From Mycolicibacterium sp. CR10 (lineage in GTDB: Bacteria; Actinomycetota; Actinomycetes; Mycobacteriales; Mycobacteriaceae), in contig NZ_STGE01000039.1 of assembly GCF_005222675.1 (NCBI RefSeq), positions 1 to 64,000 of the forward strand: a stretch of 64,000 nt of DNA. Direction: 5' to 3'. The translations under genes were made by a program, and so were the position numbers. Positions 25,536 to 33,412 of the stretch are shown here, piece by piece. The notes beneath the pieces were generated by a model. It saw nothing but the letters and a program-made list of their open reading frames with translations, had not been told where the DNA came from and did no database searches. Each line of letters opens with the position of its first letter. Positions within the stretch are counted from its first letter, which is position 1.

Positions 25536-26879
25536 CTACGAACGACGGACGGCGACGCCTCGCAACACGGTGTCCCGGGCGAGGATCAACGCGTTCCTGG
25601 TCCCGATCTCGGAAAGGATGTTCTCGGGGATCCACTGTTCACCGATGATGCACCGGGTGAGCATGTCCGTGCCCGCGCTGCCGATGTGGATCTCACCATC
25701 GCGAATACCTTCGGACAGCAGGGCTTTCATCTGACGGATTCGTGTCGTGAACGACCACGCCGGATTCGCCGAGTCCGGCGGCGTATGGCGCAGCCATGCC
25801 AGTTGGATCCGGAACTCGTCGGGAAACTGATCGAGGGCGTTGATGTTGAGCCAGCTCAATGCGTCGAGCTTCTCCACCGTCGTGGAATCCGAGCGGACGA
25901 TGTCCGCCCATGCGCCGCCGACTTTGTGTCCGAATTCGAGCATGATCGACATCAGCAACTCGTCCTTCGAGCCGATGACCCGGTAGACGGTTCCGGTGCC
26001 GAGTCCCGCCGCGGATGCGATGTCGCGGATCGTGGTCATTTCGTAGCCGCGACGGCCGAACTCGGACCGGGCCACCGCGCGCACATGTGCAGCCTTGAGA
26101 TCGGTGTCGTCCTCGGTGTCGACCCAGCTCTTGATGACGGTTTCGGCCACCATGAACGCGTTCGATCGGTCCAGATCCTCATCGGCAGGCGCTTGGGCCG
26201 CGAGACCCTCGAGTGCGATCCGGCACTTGAGTGTGGCCAGCTGGTCGGTCGGGGCGTTGTGGCGGAGCACGTCGAGACCGACGTGCAACATGCTCTGGCA
26301 CAGCCGGTCTGCCAGGGTGGGCAGATCGATGTCGGCACGGATGTCACCGCTCCACCGGCCGGCGCGCAGGGTCTGCAGCATCGCGGCCTGGATCTTCGTC
26401 GGCTGGCGGGCGGTCAGCTCGATGAGCTCCGGGTCGTTGCTCGGCCCTTCGTAGAAGGACATCTGCAGCGCGGCCCGGTGCTCGACCGCACACCGGGCGA
26501 TGGCGCAGCCGAGCGCGGTGAGCCGTTCGGCGACGGTGCGGGGTTCAGCCTTGTCGAGTTGTTCGAGCGCGACTTCGCCGATGCGATCCAGGTCGGCGTG
26601 GTAGAGCCTGATCAGCTCGACGAGGATGGCCTCTTTGGACTCGAAGTGGTGATAGAGGCTGCCCGCGAGAATGCCTGCCGCGTCGGCGATCTGTTGTAGC
26701 GAGCTGCGAAGCCCGGTGGTGGCGATGACGGTGTTCGCGGTCTTGAGGATTTCGGTCCGCCGCGTGGCGTCGGCCGGCGGTGGGTCGGAGACCGCCTTGA
26801 GCTTTGCAGGGCCCAGACTCTTCGTGGCCGCAGGACGGCCCCGCTTGGGGTTACGACCCGTGGCGTCGGCACGCGGCAT
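25536..26879 (-). CDS. double-TetR transcriptional regulator (Mce3R-like architecture)
   Basis: 447 residues with two complete TetR modules in one chain. The first helix-turn-helix is about residues 41-88 (LQQIADAAGILAGSLYHHFESKEAIL); the second is about 261-308 (TTIRDIASAAGLGTGTVYRVIGSKDELL). Each is followed by its own ligand-binding helical domain. Normal TetR proteins are about 200 residues. Mce3R of M. tuberculosis is the known example of this layout and binds an asymmetric operator as a monomer. The gene sits in the middle of the six copies of the 16-bp motif and is the obvious candidate to bind them. Basic N-terminus (NPKRGRPAATK). Confidence 0.85.
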   Translation of the reverse strand: MPRADATGRNPKRGRPAATKSLGPAKLKAVSDPPPADATRRTEILKTANTVIATTGLRSSLQQIADAAGILAGSLYHHFESKEAILVELIRLYHADLDRIGEVALEQLDKAEPRTVAERLTALGCAIARCAVEHRAALQMSFYEGPSNDPELIELTARQPTKIQAAMLQTLRAGRWSGDIRADIDLPTLADRLCQSMLHVGLDVLRHNAPTDQLATLKCRIALEGLAAQAPADEDLDRSNAFMVAETVIKSWVDTEDDTDLKAAHVRAVARSEFGRRGYEMTTIRDIASAAGLGTGTVYRVIGSKDELLMSIMLEFGHKVGGAWADIVRSDSTTVEKLDALSWLNINALDQFPDEFRIQLAWLRHTPPDSANPAWSFTTRIRQMKALLSEGIRDGEIHIGSAGTDMLTRCIIGEQWIPENILSEIGTRNALILARDTVLRGVAVRRS

Positions 26880-26921
26880 CGCTAGCGCCCGCTGCCCGAT
26901 GTTGCCCGCACGGCGCTGATC

Positions 26922-27175
26922 CTACCGACCGCGTGCTGCGATCAGGGGACGCTGATAGGACGGATCAGTCCTGTTCTGTGTCGCGACCTCCGTGGCGCCG
27001 GCCATCAGCGCAAGCACCTCATCGGTGATCTGGGATGCCGATTCGGCGCTCCGTCCGCGACACAGATCCACTCGGCGACCGCCCTTCGGCCGTCGCATCG
27101 CTTCAGCCGGTCCAACGCCTTGCGGGCGGACCGGGTCGTCGTCGGGAGTTCGTCAGCGTGACTATCGGCAGTCAT
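26922..27175 (-). other. possible small frameshifted gene between SDR and TetR
   Basis: The 298-base gap holds an ATG (27175) three bases after the SDR stop, opening MTADSHADELPTTTRSARKA.... After about 42 codons a coding-like continuation appears in another frame (SASQITDEVLALMAGATEV... ending TAG at 26922). It may be a short gene with a frameshift or chance. No family recognised. Confidence 0.15.
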
Positions 27176-27177
27176 CG

Positions 27178-28149
27178 TCACCTCGTGGGCCCGGGAAATG
27201 ACACCTCGGCGTTGTCCGGCATCGCGCTGATGCCGCGCCGGTCGCACACCTGTAACACCTCGTCGACGATCGACTCCGGCACGGTGAACTGCCTGGTGGA
27301 CGACAGTTCATCCAGGTGCGTCTCGATGTCCTCGGCAGAGGGCTCGGTGTCCGCGTCGGACAACCAGCCGTCGCTGAGTCCGACGAAGACCCGCGCGTAG
27401 CGCCCCGCGCACGCCGAGTAGTTGCGGTGGGTGACGGTACAGCTCCGGCTCGCGAGGTAGGTGACCAGCGGGACGACGAGTTCGGGTCGGATGGCCCGCA
27501 TGAAGCCGGACTCGGCGAGGAACTTCTCGTCGCCGACCGTCTCGGTCACCATCCGTGAGAAGCCCGTGGGCAGAACCGTGTTGGACCTGACGCCGTGCGG
27601 TGCGCCCTCGATGGCGATGACATTCGACAGGCCGACGAGTCCGGTTTTGGCCGCTGCGTAGTGGGCTTCCATCGGCTGGCCGAAGTTGCCCGCCGACGAG
27701 GAGATGAAGACGAAGCGGCCGTACTGCTGTTCGAGCATCACCCTGTAGGCGGGCTGGCTCAGGTAGAAGCCGCCGTCGAGGTGGACCCGGAGCATGCGGC
27801 GCCAGTCGTCCGCCGAGAGTTGTTCGAACGGAATGCTGTTGAAGATGCCTGCATTGCTGACCACGGCGTCGAGGCGGCCGAACTGCTCCACTGCCGTGTC
27901 GATGATCGCCTGGCCGCCTGCGGGGCTGTCCACCGAATCGTACGAGGCGACGGCGTTGCCGCCAGCTGTCGTGATCTCATCGACCACGTGGTCGGCGACC
28001 GCGGCGTCCGAACCGGCGCCGTGCATGGTGCCGCCGAGGTCGTTGACGACCACCGATGCCCCCCGGCGTGCTAGGTCCAGGGCGTAGAGCCGACCCAGTC
28101 CACGTCCCGCACCGGTCACGACGGCGACCTGGCCGGTGAAGTCGATCAT
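27178..28149 (-). CDS. short-chain dehydrogenase (MFE-2/17-beta-HSD4-like SDR)
   Basis: 323 residues. Cofactor loop TGAGRGLGRLYALDLARRGASVVVNDLGG, NAG motif VVSNAGIF, catalytic S-Y-K in FISSSAGNFGQPMEAHYAAAKTG. The VVNDLGG after strand 2 is typical of NAD(H)-using peroxisomal-type hydroxyacyl-CoA dehydrogenases, so a beta-hydroxyacyl or sterol-like substrate is plausible. The ~70-residue C-terminal extension (after the SDR fold) is unusual and unassigned. It diverges from the VWA gene at 28405; operator copy 4 lies in the shared 255-base region. Confidence 0.82.
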   Translation of the reverse strand: MIDFTGQVAVVTGAGRGLGRLYALDLARRGASVVVNDLGGTMHGAGSDAAVADHVVDEITTAGGNAVASYDSVDSPAGGQAIIDTAVEQFGRLDAVVSNAGIFNSIPFEQLSADDWRRMLRVHLDGGFYLSQPAYRVMLEQQYGRFVFISSSAGNFGQPMEAHYAAAKTGLVGLSNVIAIEGAPHGVRSNTVLPTGFSRMVTETVGDEKFLAESGFMRAIRPELVVPLVTYLASRSCTVTHRNYSACAGRYARVFVGLSDGWLSDADTEPSAEDIETHLDELSSTRQFTVPESIVDEVLQVCDRRGISAMPDNAEVSFPGPTR

Positions 28150-28359
28150 GGTGTGTTCCCTCCCATTTGGCGTTCAACCTCCCATGAGTCGTCGCGGCTA
28201 GTAACGGCGTTCGAGGTACGTGGTCGTCAATGCCGATCACGTACCCGCGTCCGGACATGTCCTGGCGCCGGATGTCGTCGGCGTGCTCTTCGGGTGGAAA
28301 ACCCACCTCTGCGGCGACCTCATGGTGGATTGACTCCGGTCGGCCGGAACTCTACGGTG

Positions 28360-28375
28360 GAACAGATATTTGGTC
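28360..28375 (+). promoter_or_regulatory. operator motif copy 4
   Basis: GAACAGATATTTGGTC, 29 bases before the VWA gene start and in the divergent region with the SDR. Nearly identical to the minus-strand reading of copy 5. Confidence 0.55.
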
Positions 28376-28404
28376 AACGGCGGTCGGTGTGCGGAGGTGG
28401 TCGG

Positions 28405-30102
28405 GTGGCCGAGGGTGCCGACGATGCGGACCGTGACCGGTTTTCCGGACTGGAGATGCTGGCCTCTGCGCTTGCCGGCAGGACGATGTCCGTGGCCCCG
28501 GTGGGGCCTGGCGAGCCGTCGTGGACCGACGGCCAGACCGTCTTCGTCGACCCGTCGGCGGGCACCCGGGACAACCTCGAAGCAGTGGCTGTTCAGGCCT
28601 CGATGATCGCCGCGGGCAGCCTGGCCCCGGACGTCGTCGCGGCCATGGTGCGTCACCCCCGGATCGCGACGCGCTATCTGGCGGTCGAGGGGCACCGCGC
28701 TCTTCTCGTCAACGATGCGCTGTTGCCGGGTGTTCTTGGCGCGCTTGCCGATCGCAGTGCGGCGGACCGCAGCGATTCGGCAGCGACGTCGCTGGCCATC
28801 GCGTCGGGAAAGGATGTGCTCGCCGATCCACCCGCAGTGTTCGGGGTGATCCGGCCGAGGAAGCTGCTGGCCGTCAGCGGCCGAGCAGCCCAGCAGGCGG
28901 ATCACGAGACGCCCGGACATGTCCCACGGCGTCGGGATGACGTGCAGGCTCTTGAGGAGCTCGAAGATGGTGAGGTCGACGACACCGATGATCCCGATCT
29001 GTTCACCAGCCCGGTCGGCGGTGGCGGGTTCATCGGGACGTGGCTGAAGAAGATGTTGTCGTCGGCGCGCAAGACGGGAAATGGCGGTGGACCACCGGGC
29101 GCCGATTCGCCGACGCATCGCATCACATCGGCCAAGCGCGGAGCGCACGCAGTGTCATCGTTGGCGTCCGCATTCTCCGACGACGGCGCGGACATCCAGG
29201 CGCACGGCTTCACCTACCCGGAATGGGACGTTGAACGAAAGAGCTACCGACCGGACTGGTGCACGGTGCGCGAGGTGGAGCCGCGGGTGAAGCAGTCTGC
29301 CGGGCAGGCCATCGACAGTGCCCTCGGAGTGCGCAGACCGCTCGCGCGTTTGGGGATGGGTCTGCACCGTCGCCACCGTCAGTCCCAGGGCGACGACATC
29401 GACATCGACGCCGTCATCGACGCGCGGGTGGAGGCACGGGCGCGGTCGGTGCCGGACGAAGCTGTCTACCTCGACAGCCTGCGCCGTCGCCGCGACCTGT
29501 CGGTACTGCTGCTGCTCGACATCTCTGGTTCCACCGCCGAGCCCGGTTCCGTCGGCCGCACCGTGCATCAGCAGCAACGGGATGCGGTGGCCGGCCTGAC
29601 CGTCGCCCTGCACGATCTGGGGGACCGCGTCGCGCTGTACGCCTACTTCTCGCAGGGTCGCAAGGATGTCACGATGCTGCCGGTCAAGCGTTTCGACGAC
29701 CACCTCGACGCCCGGGTGATCAAGAAGCTCAACAGCCTTGAGCCCGGGGCCTATTCGCGTCTCGGGGCGGCCATCCGCCATGGGTCGGCGGTGCTGGAAT
29801 CCCGCGGCGGCACGTCCCGGCGGCTTCTGGTGGTGCTCTCCGACGGGCTGGCCTACGACCACGGTTACGAGCGTGTCTACGGCGCCGCGGATGCGCGGCG
29901 CGCCCTGACCGAAGCCCGCCGCCGGGGGACCGGATGTGTATGTCTGACCGTCGGCGCGAGCACCGACGCCGCATCGCTGAGCAGGGTGTTCGGCAGTGCG
30001 GCACACGCCATGATCGGCCGCCCGGACCAGCTCGCCGGAGTGATCGGGCCGCTCTTCCGGTCCGCGCTGCGCGCAGCGGAGGTCCGACGCAGGGTGGCGT
30101 GA
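28405..30102 (+). CDS. VWA-domain protein, NorD/CbbO-like
   Basis: 565 residues. An alpha-helical N-terminal part, a variable acidic middle (LEELEDGEVDDTDD), and a C-terminal von Willebrand factor A domain with the MIDAS motif DISGST (in LSVLLLLDISGSTAEP) and SDGLAYDHGYE. Proteins of this build (NorD, CbbO) work with a MoxR-type AAA+ ATPase, here the next gene, to insert metals or remodel an enzyme. I start at GTG 28405 behind GGAGG; the open frame continues upstream through the operator. The client may be one of the oxygenases or membrane enzymes downstream (inference). Confidence 0.8.
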   Translation: MAEGADDADRDRFSGLEMLASALAGRTMSVAPVGPGEPSWTDGQTVFVDPSAGTRDNLEAVAVQASMIAAGSLAPDVVAAMVRHPRIATRYLAVEGHRALLVNDALLPGVLGALADRSAADRSDSAATSLAIASGKDVLADPPAVFGVIRPRKLLAVSGRAAQQADHETPGHVPRRRDDVQALEELEDGEVDDTDDPDLFTSPVGGGGFIGTWLKKMLSSARKTGNGGGPPGADSPTHRITSAKRGAHAVSSLASAFSDDGADIQAHGFTYPEWDVERKSYRPDWCTVREVEPRVKQSAGQAIDSALGVRRPLARLGMGLHRRHRQSQGDDIDIDAVIDARVEARARSVPDEAVYLDSLRRRRDLSVLLLLDISGSTAEPGSVGRTVHQQQRDAVAGLTVALHDLGDRVALYAYFSQGRKDVTMLPVKRFDDHLDARVIKKLNSLEPGAYSRLGAAIRHGSAVLESRGGTSRRLLVVLSDGLAYDHGYERVYGAADARRALTEARRRGTGCVCLTVGASTDAASLSRVFGSAAHAMIGRPDQLAGVIGPLFRSALRAAEVRRRVA

Positions 30103-30108
30103 CGGTGG

Positions 30109-30137
30109 TTGAAACAAATATCTGTTCTCATTACTCT
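30109..30137 (+). promoter_or_regulatory. promoter with embedded operator motif copy 5
   Basis: TTGAAA (30109) - 17 bases - TACTCT (30132) is a good housekeeping-type promoter. The spacer holds the motif on the minus strand (GAACAGATATTTGTTT, 30127 to 30112). A repressor bound here would block RNA polymerase. It lies 48 bases before the MoxR ATPase gene. Confidence 0.6.
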
Positions 30138-30185
30138 TGAGTCGCCGTGAGGGCACCGCAACGAGGCGGGTGAGATAGGAGCGCG

Positions 30186-31070
30186 ATGGCCAGCGACAAC
30201 GGGTTGGCGAAAGGGTTGGCAGAAGGGTTGGCACCCGAAATCGCCTGCCAGAACGGCACGAAGCCTCTCGCGGAGGCCGCGCGCCCGTACTACGCACCTG
30301 TGGGGAATGAGGAGGCAGTCTTCAAGGCCGCCTATCGGCAGGGTCTCTCGGTGCTCCTGAAAGGCCCGACCGGATGTGGCAAGACACGCTTCGTCGAGGC
30401 GATGGCGCACGACCTCGCCCGGCCCCTGATCACGGTCGCATGCCACGACGACCTCACCACTGCCGATCTGGTCGGCAGATACCTGTTGCGGGGCGACGAG
30501 ACGGTCTGGGTCGACGGACCGCTGACCCGCTCCGTGCGCGAGGGCGCCATCTGCTATCTCGATGAGGTGGTCGAAGCGCGGCAGGACACCACCGTGGTGC
30601 TGCACCCGCTGGCCGACTACCGGCGCCAGCTGCCGATCGAACGCCTGGGCGTGACCCTCGACGCCGCACCAGGGTTCGGCTTGGTGGTGTCGTACAACCC
30701 CGGCTATCAGAGCGTGCTGAAGGACCTCAAGGACTCGACCCGGCAGCGGATGGTCGCCATCGAGTTCGGCTTCCCCGCACCCGAATTGGAGGAGTCGATT
30801 GTCGCGCATGAAGCTGGCGTCGACGGGGCCACCGCAGCTGCGCTGGTGCGGTTCGGCCAGGCGATCCGCCGACTGGAGACCGGGGGGCTGCGGGAGGTCG
30901 CCTCCACCCGGGTTCTCATCGCGGCAGGCAGGCTGACCGTCGAAGGGCTCCCCATCAGCGAAGCTGCCCGCGCGGCGATCGCGGGTCCACTCACCGACGA
31001 CGCGACCGTGATCCGAGGCCTCTCCGAGATGATCGATGTCTATCTCGGACAGGCCGTATCAGGTGATTGA
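30186..31070 (+). CDS. MoxR-type AAA+ ATPase, NorQ/CbbQ-like
   Basis: 294 residues. Walker A GPTGCGKT (residues 60-67), Walker B AICYLDEV, sensor-1 region VVSYNPGYQSV, then the NorQ/CbbQ C-terminal segment (ALVRFGQAIRRLE...). Partner of the VWA protein encoded just upstream; such pairs act as chaperones that activate metalloenzymes. The N-terminus has a small repeat GLAKGLAEGLA. It has its own operator-bearing promoter, so the pair is probably co-regulated rather than simply co-transcribed. Confidence 0.88.
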   Translation: MASDNGLAKGLAEGLAPEIACQNGTKPLAEAARPYYAPVGNEEAVFKAAYRQGLSVLLKGPTGCGKTRFVEAMAHDLARPLITVACHDDLTTADLVGRYLLRGDETVWVDGPLTRSVREGAICYLDEVVEARQDTTVVLHPLADYRRQLPIERLGVTLDAAPGFGLVVSYNPGYQSVLKDLKDSTRQRMVAIEFGFPAPELEESIVAHEAGVDGATAAALVRFGQAIRRLETGGLREVASTRVLIAAGRLTVEGLPISEAARAAIAGPLTDDATVIRGLSEMIDVYLGQAVSGD

Positions 31071-31097
31071 CGCTGCACGGCAGCGCCGCTAGGGTCT

Positions 31098-31113
31098 GAA
31101 CAAATATTAGGTT
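31098..31113 (+). promoter_or_regulatory. operator motif copy 6
   Basis: GAACAAATATTAGGTT, the best consensus copy, 47 bases before the ligand-binding-protein gene that opens the operon ending near 39.3 kb. Confidence 0.6.
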
Positions 31114-31160
31114 TTAGCCTTTGGGCCCTGTGAGAAGGGCACGTCGGCCGAGGAGGCGAG

Positions 31161-32276
31161 ATGTCCTACGAGAGCACCGCGGAGCCCATCAAGGTCGGCT
31201 ACCTGATGGACTTCACCTTGCCGCCGGGGTTCCCGGAGGAACTGTTCGCGTCCTTCACTCAGACCTTCGACCTCGTCTTCTCCGAGGCGGTCGAGCAGGG
31301 ACTGATGGACCGGCCGGTGCAGATGATCTACCGCGAGGTGGAGGGCCTGCCCAAGGGTTCGGTCAAGGCCGTGATCGACGCCTACGGCGAACTCGTCGAC
31401 GAGGGCTGCCTGGTGGTGTTCGGGCCGAACATCACCGACAACTGCGTGCCGGTGCGAGAAGCGATCGAAGAGCGCTTCAAGGTGCCCGCCATCAGCGTGA
31501 CCGGCACCGACGACTGGCTGGGAGAGTGGACGTTCGCCTTCCCCCAGGGCTCCATGACCGATGAGCCGATCTTCCTGGCGGATCTCGTCGCCAAGCGTGG
31601 GCTCACCGAGATCGGAGTGCTGGCCGAGCAGAGCCTCATCGGCGAGAGCTACCTCAAGAACCTGCGAAGCGCGTGCCGGCGCAAGGGTATTCGCATTGTC
31701 GCAGAAGTCGAGATCGCACAGACGGCACAGGACATCAACGCCGCCGTGCAGTCCCTGCATGAGGCCAAGGCCGAAGCCATCGTGCACTTGGGCTTCGGGT
31801 TCGGCATCGTCTTCATCAACCCGGCGCTCGAGAGCCTCGGTTGGGATCCCCCGCGTTTCACCACCACGGCATTTCAGAACGCGTGGGTCAACCCGATCAT
31901 GTGGAACGCATTCATGGGCTGGGTCGGTGTCGACCAGTACGACGAAGGAAACCCGATCGGTCAGAGCTTTCTGGACCAGTACGCCGAGAAGTACGGCGGC
32001 AGTCGTCCCGAGTTCTGTGTGACTGTGGTGAACCGCGATGTCGCCGCAACGCTGGTCCGGGCGTTCACCGATGCGCATCCACTCAGCCCGCGTGGGGTGA
32101 AGGAAGCGCTGGAACGGGTCAAGATGATGCCCGCCGCCTCGGGTGCGCCGGGAACCTTTGTCTCCCTGGGCAAGTGGACCCGCCGTGCATGGATGGGCGC
32201 CGGCTACCTGGTGGCCCGCACGCTCGACGCCGACGGCATCAACTCGCACCTCGTCGATCGCTTCGGGCAGGACTAG
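31161..32276 (+). CDS. periplasmic-binding-protein-like (Leu/Ile/Val type) protein without signal peptide
   Basis: 371 residues with the type I periplasmic-binding fold of branched-chain amino-acid ABC receptors: KVGYLMDFTLPPG, VVFGPNITDNCVPVREAIEERFKVPAIS and GVLAEQSLIGESYLKNLRSACRRKGIRIVAEVEI. The N-terminus (MSYESTAEPIK) has no signal peptide or lipobox, and no permease or ABC ATPase gene is near, so it is probably cytoplasmic and may act as a ligand-binding or enzyme-associated protein. It is followed within 3 bases by the AveC-family gene. Confidence 0.8.
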   Translation: MSYESTAEPIKVGYLMDFTLPPGFPEELFASFTQTFDLVFSEAVEQGLMDRPVQMIYREVEGLPKGSVKAVIDAYGELVDEGCLVVFGPNITDNCVPVREAIEERFKVPAISVTGTDDWLGEWTFAFPQGSMTDEPIFLADLVAKRGLTEIGVLAEQSLIGESYLKNLRSACRRKGIRIVAEVEIAQTAQDINAAVQSLHEAKAEAIVHLGFGFGIVFINPALESLGWDPPRFTTTAFQNAWVNPIMWNAFMGWVGVDQYDEGNPIGQSFLDQYAEKYGGSRPEFCVTVVNRDVAATLVRAFTDAHPLSPRGVKEALERVKMMPAASGAPGTFVSLGKWTRRAWMGAGYLVARTLDADGINSHLVDRFGQD

Positions 32277-32278
32277 CC

Positions 32279-33412
32279 ATGACCACACAGGAGTCGCTGC
32301 CTCCGGATATTCGGGAGGAGGCGCCTAAGGCAGAGGGCCCCAATTGGGGTCGAGTGATCGCTCTGATCGCCTGGCTCGGCTTCCTCGGGTTCGCTGCCGC
32401 GATGATGCGGACCGACGTCGATCCGCGGGTGGCCAACCCGAACGTCGAGGGCCGACCCCGTCCGGTCGAGTTCCTGACGGGCTTCGATCACTGGCAGGTC
32501 ATCCCGCAGGTCGGCGCGTTGCTCATGGTGGTGGTGCTGACCATCGTCTTCATCCGCGGCTGGCGTAAGAACCCCGGCAGCCCGGTGCTGCTGATGGTCC
32601 TGGTGACGACATTGATCGTCTGGCAGGACCCGATCATGAACTGGTCGCCGTACGCGGTCTACAACCCGATGTTGTTGCACTGGCCGGAATCCTGGCCGCT
32701 GATCATGATGTCGCCGACCGTCGAACCCTTCATCGTGTTCGGGTACGTGACGTTCTACTTCGGCCCCTACTTCCCGGCGATCTGGATTCTGCGCAGGGTG
32801 CAGGCCAAGCGCGGGCCGGAAGCGTTCGTCAGCAGGCACCCGTTGATCTCTCTGGGCGGGCTCGTGTTGGTGATCGGCTTCATCTTCGACGCCATTCTGG
32901 AGATCAGCCTGGTGCGCACCGGGCTCTACATCTACTCCCAGGCGATCCCGTTCGGGACGTTGTTCCCCGGCACTACGTTCCAGTTCCCGCTGATCTGGGA
33001 GTCGCTGTCGGTGACCTTTGTGATGATCCCGGCGGCCATCCTCGTCTACCGCGATGACACGGGGAAGTCGGTAGCGGAGAAGCTCGCCGCGAAGGCCAAG
33101 CTGTTCCCGACGAAGCCGGTGCTGGGCACCTTCGTGGTGATGTTCGCCATCATCAACGTCTCGTACTTCGCCTACGGCGGCTGGTTCTGGGCGATCAAGG
33201 CCAGCGGTCTGGCGACGTCGGTGGCGTGCCCGTGGCCGTACCCCGAGGCGAAGGTCTTCGACCCGCAGGGCTATTACGAGGAGAACGGAGCCGAAGGCCC
33301 GTACTCGGTGGGTAAGTGGTCCACGTGGCAGTACGTGCTGCCCGACGGTCGGCCCGATGTCGAACTGGGTTCGAAGAGCATGCGTTGTGCCACTGAGGGC
33401 CAAAATGGCTGA
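32279..33412 (+). CDS. spirocyclase AveC-family membrane protein (copy 1)
   Basis: 377 residues, integral membrane with about seven hydrophobic helices (for example VIALIAWLGFLGFAA, VGALLMVVVLTIVFI, LISLGGLVLVIGFIFDA). Family features: WQDPIMNWSPYAVYNP, WPLIMMSPTVEPFIVFGYVTFY and FQFPLIWES. AveC in avermectin synthesis is a bifunctional dehydratase/spiroketal cyclase; the mycobacterial relatives have no established role. I start at ATG 32279, three bases after the upstream stop; the longer frame to 31841 is antisense noise. It overlaps the next SDR by 8 bases. Confidence 0.75.
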   Translation: MTTQESLPPDIREEAPKAEGPNWGRVIALIAWLGFLGFAAAMMRTDVDPRVANPNVEGRPRPVEFLTGFDHWQVIPQVGALLMVVVLTIVFIRGWRKNPGSPVLLMVLVTTLIVWQDPIMNWSPYAVYNPMLLHWPESWPLIMMSPTVEPFIVFGYVTFYFGPYFPAIWILRRVQAKRGPEAFVSRHPLISLGGLVLVIGFIFDAILEISLVRTGLYIYSQAIPFGTLFPGTTFQFPLIWESLSVTFVMIPAAILVYRDDTGKSVAEKLAAKAKLFPTKPVLGTFVVMFAIINVSYFAYGGWFWAIKASGLATSVACPWPYPEAKVFDPQGYYEENGAEGPYSVGKWSTWQYVLPDGRPDVELGSKSMRCATEGQNG

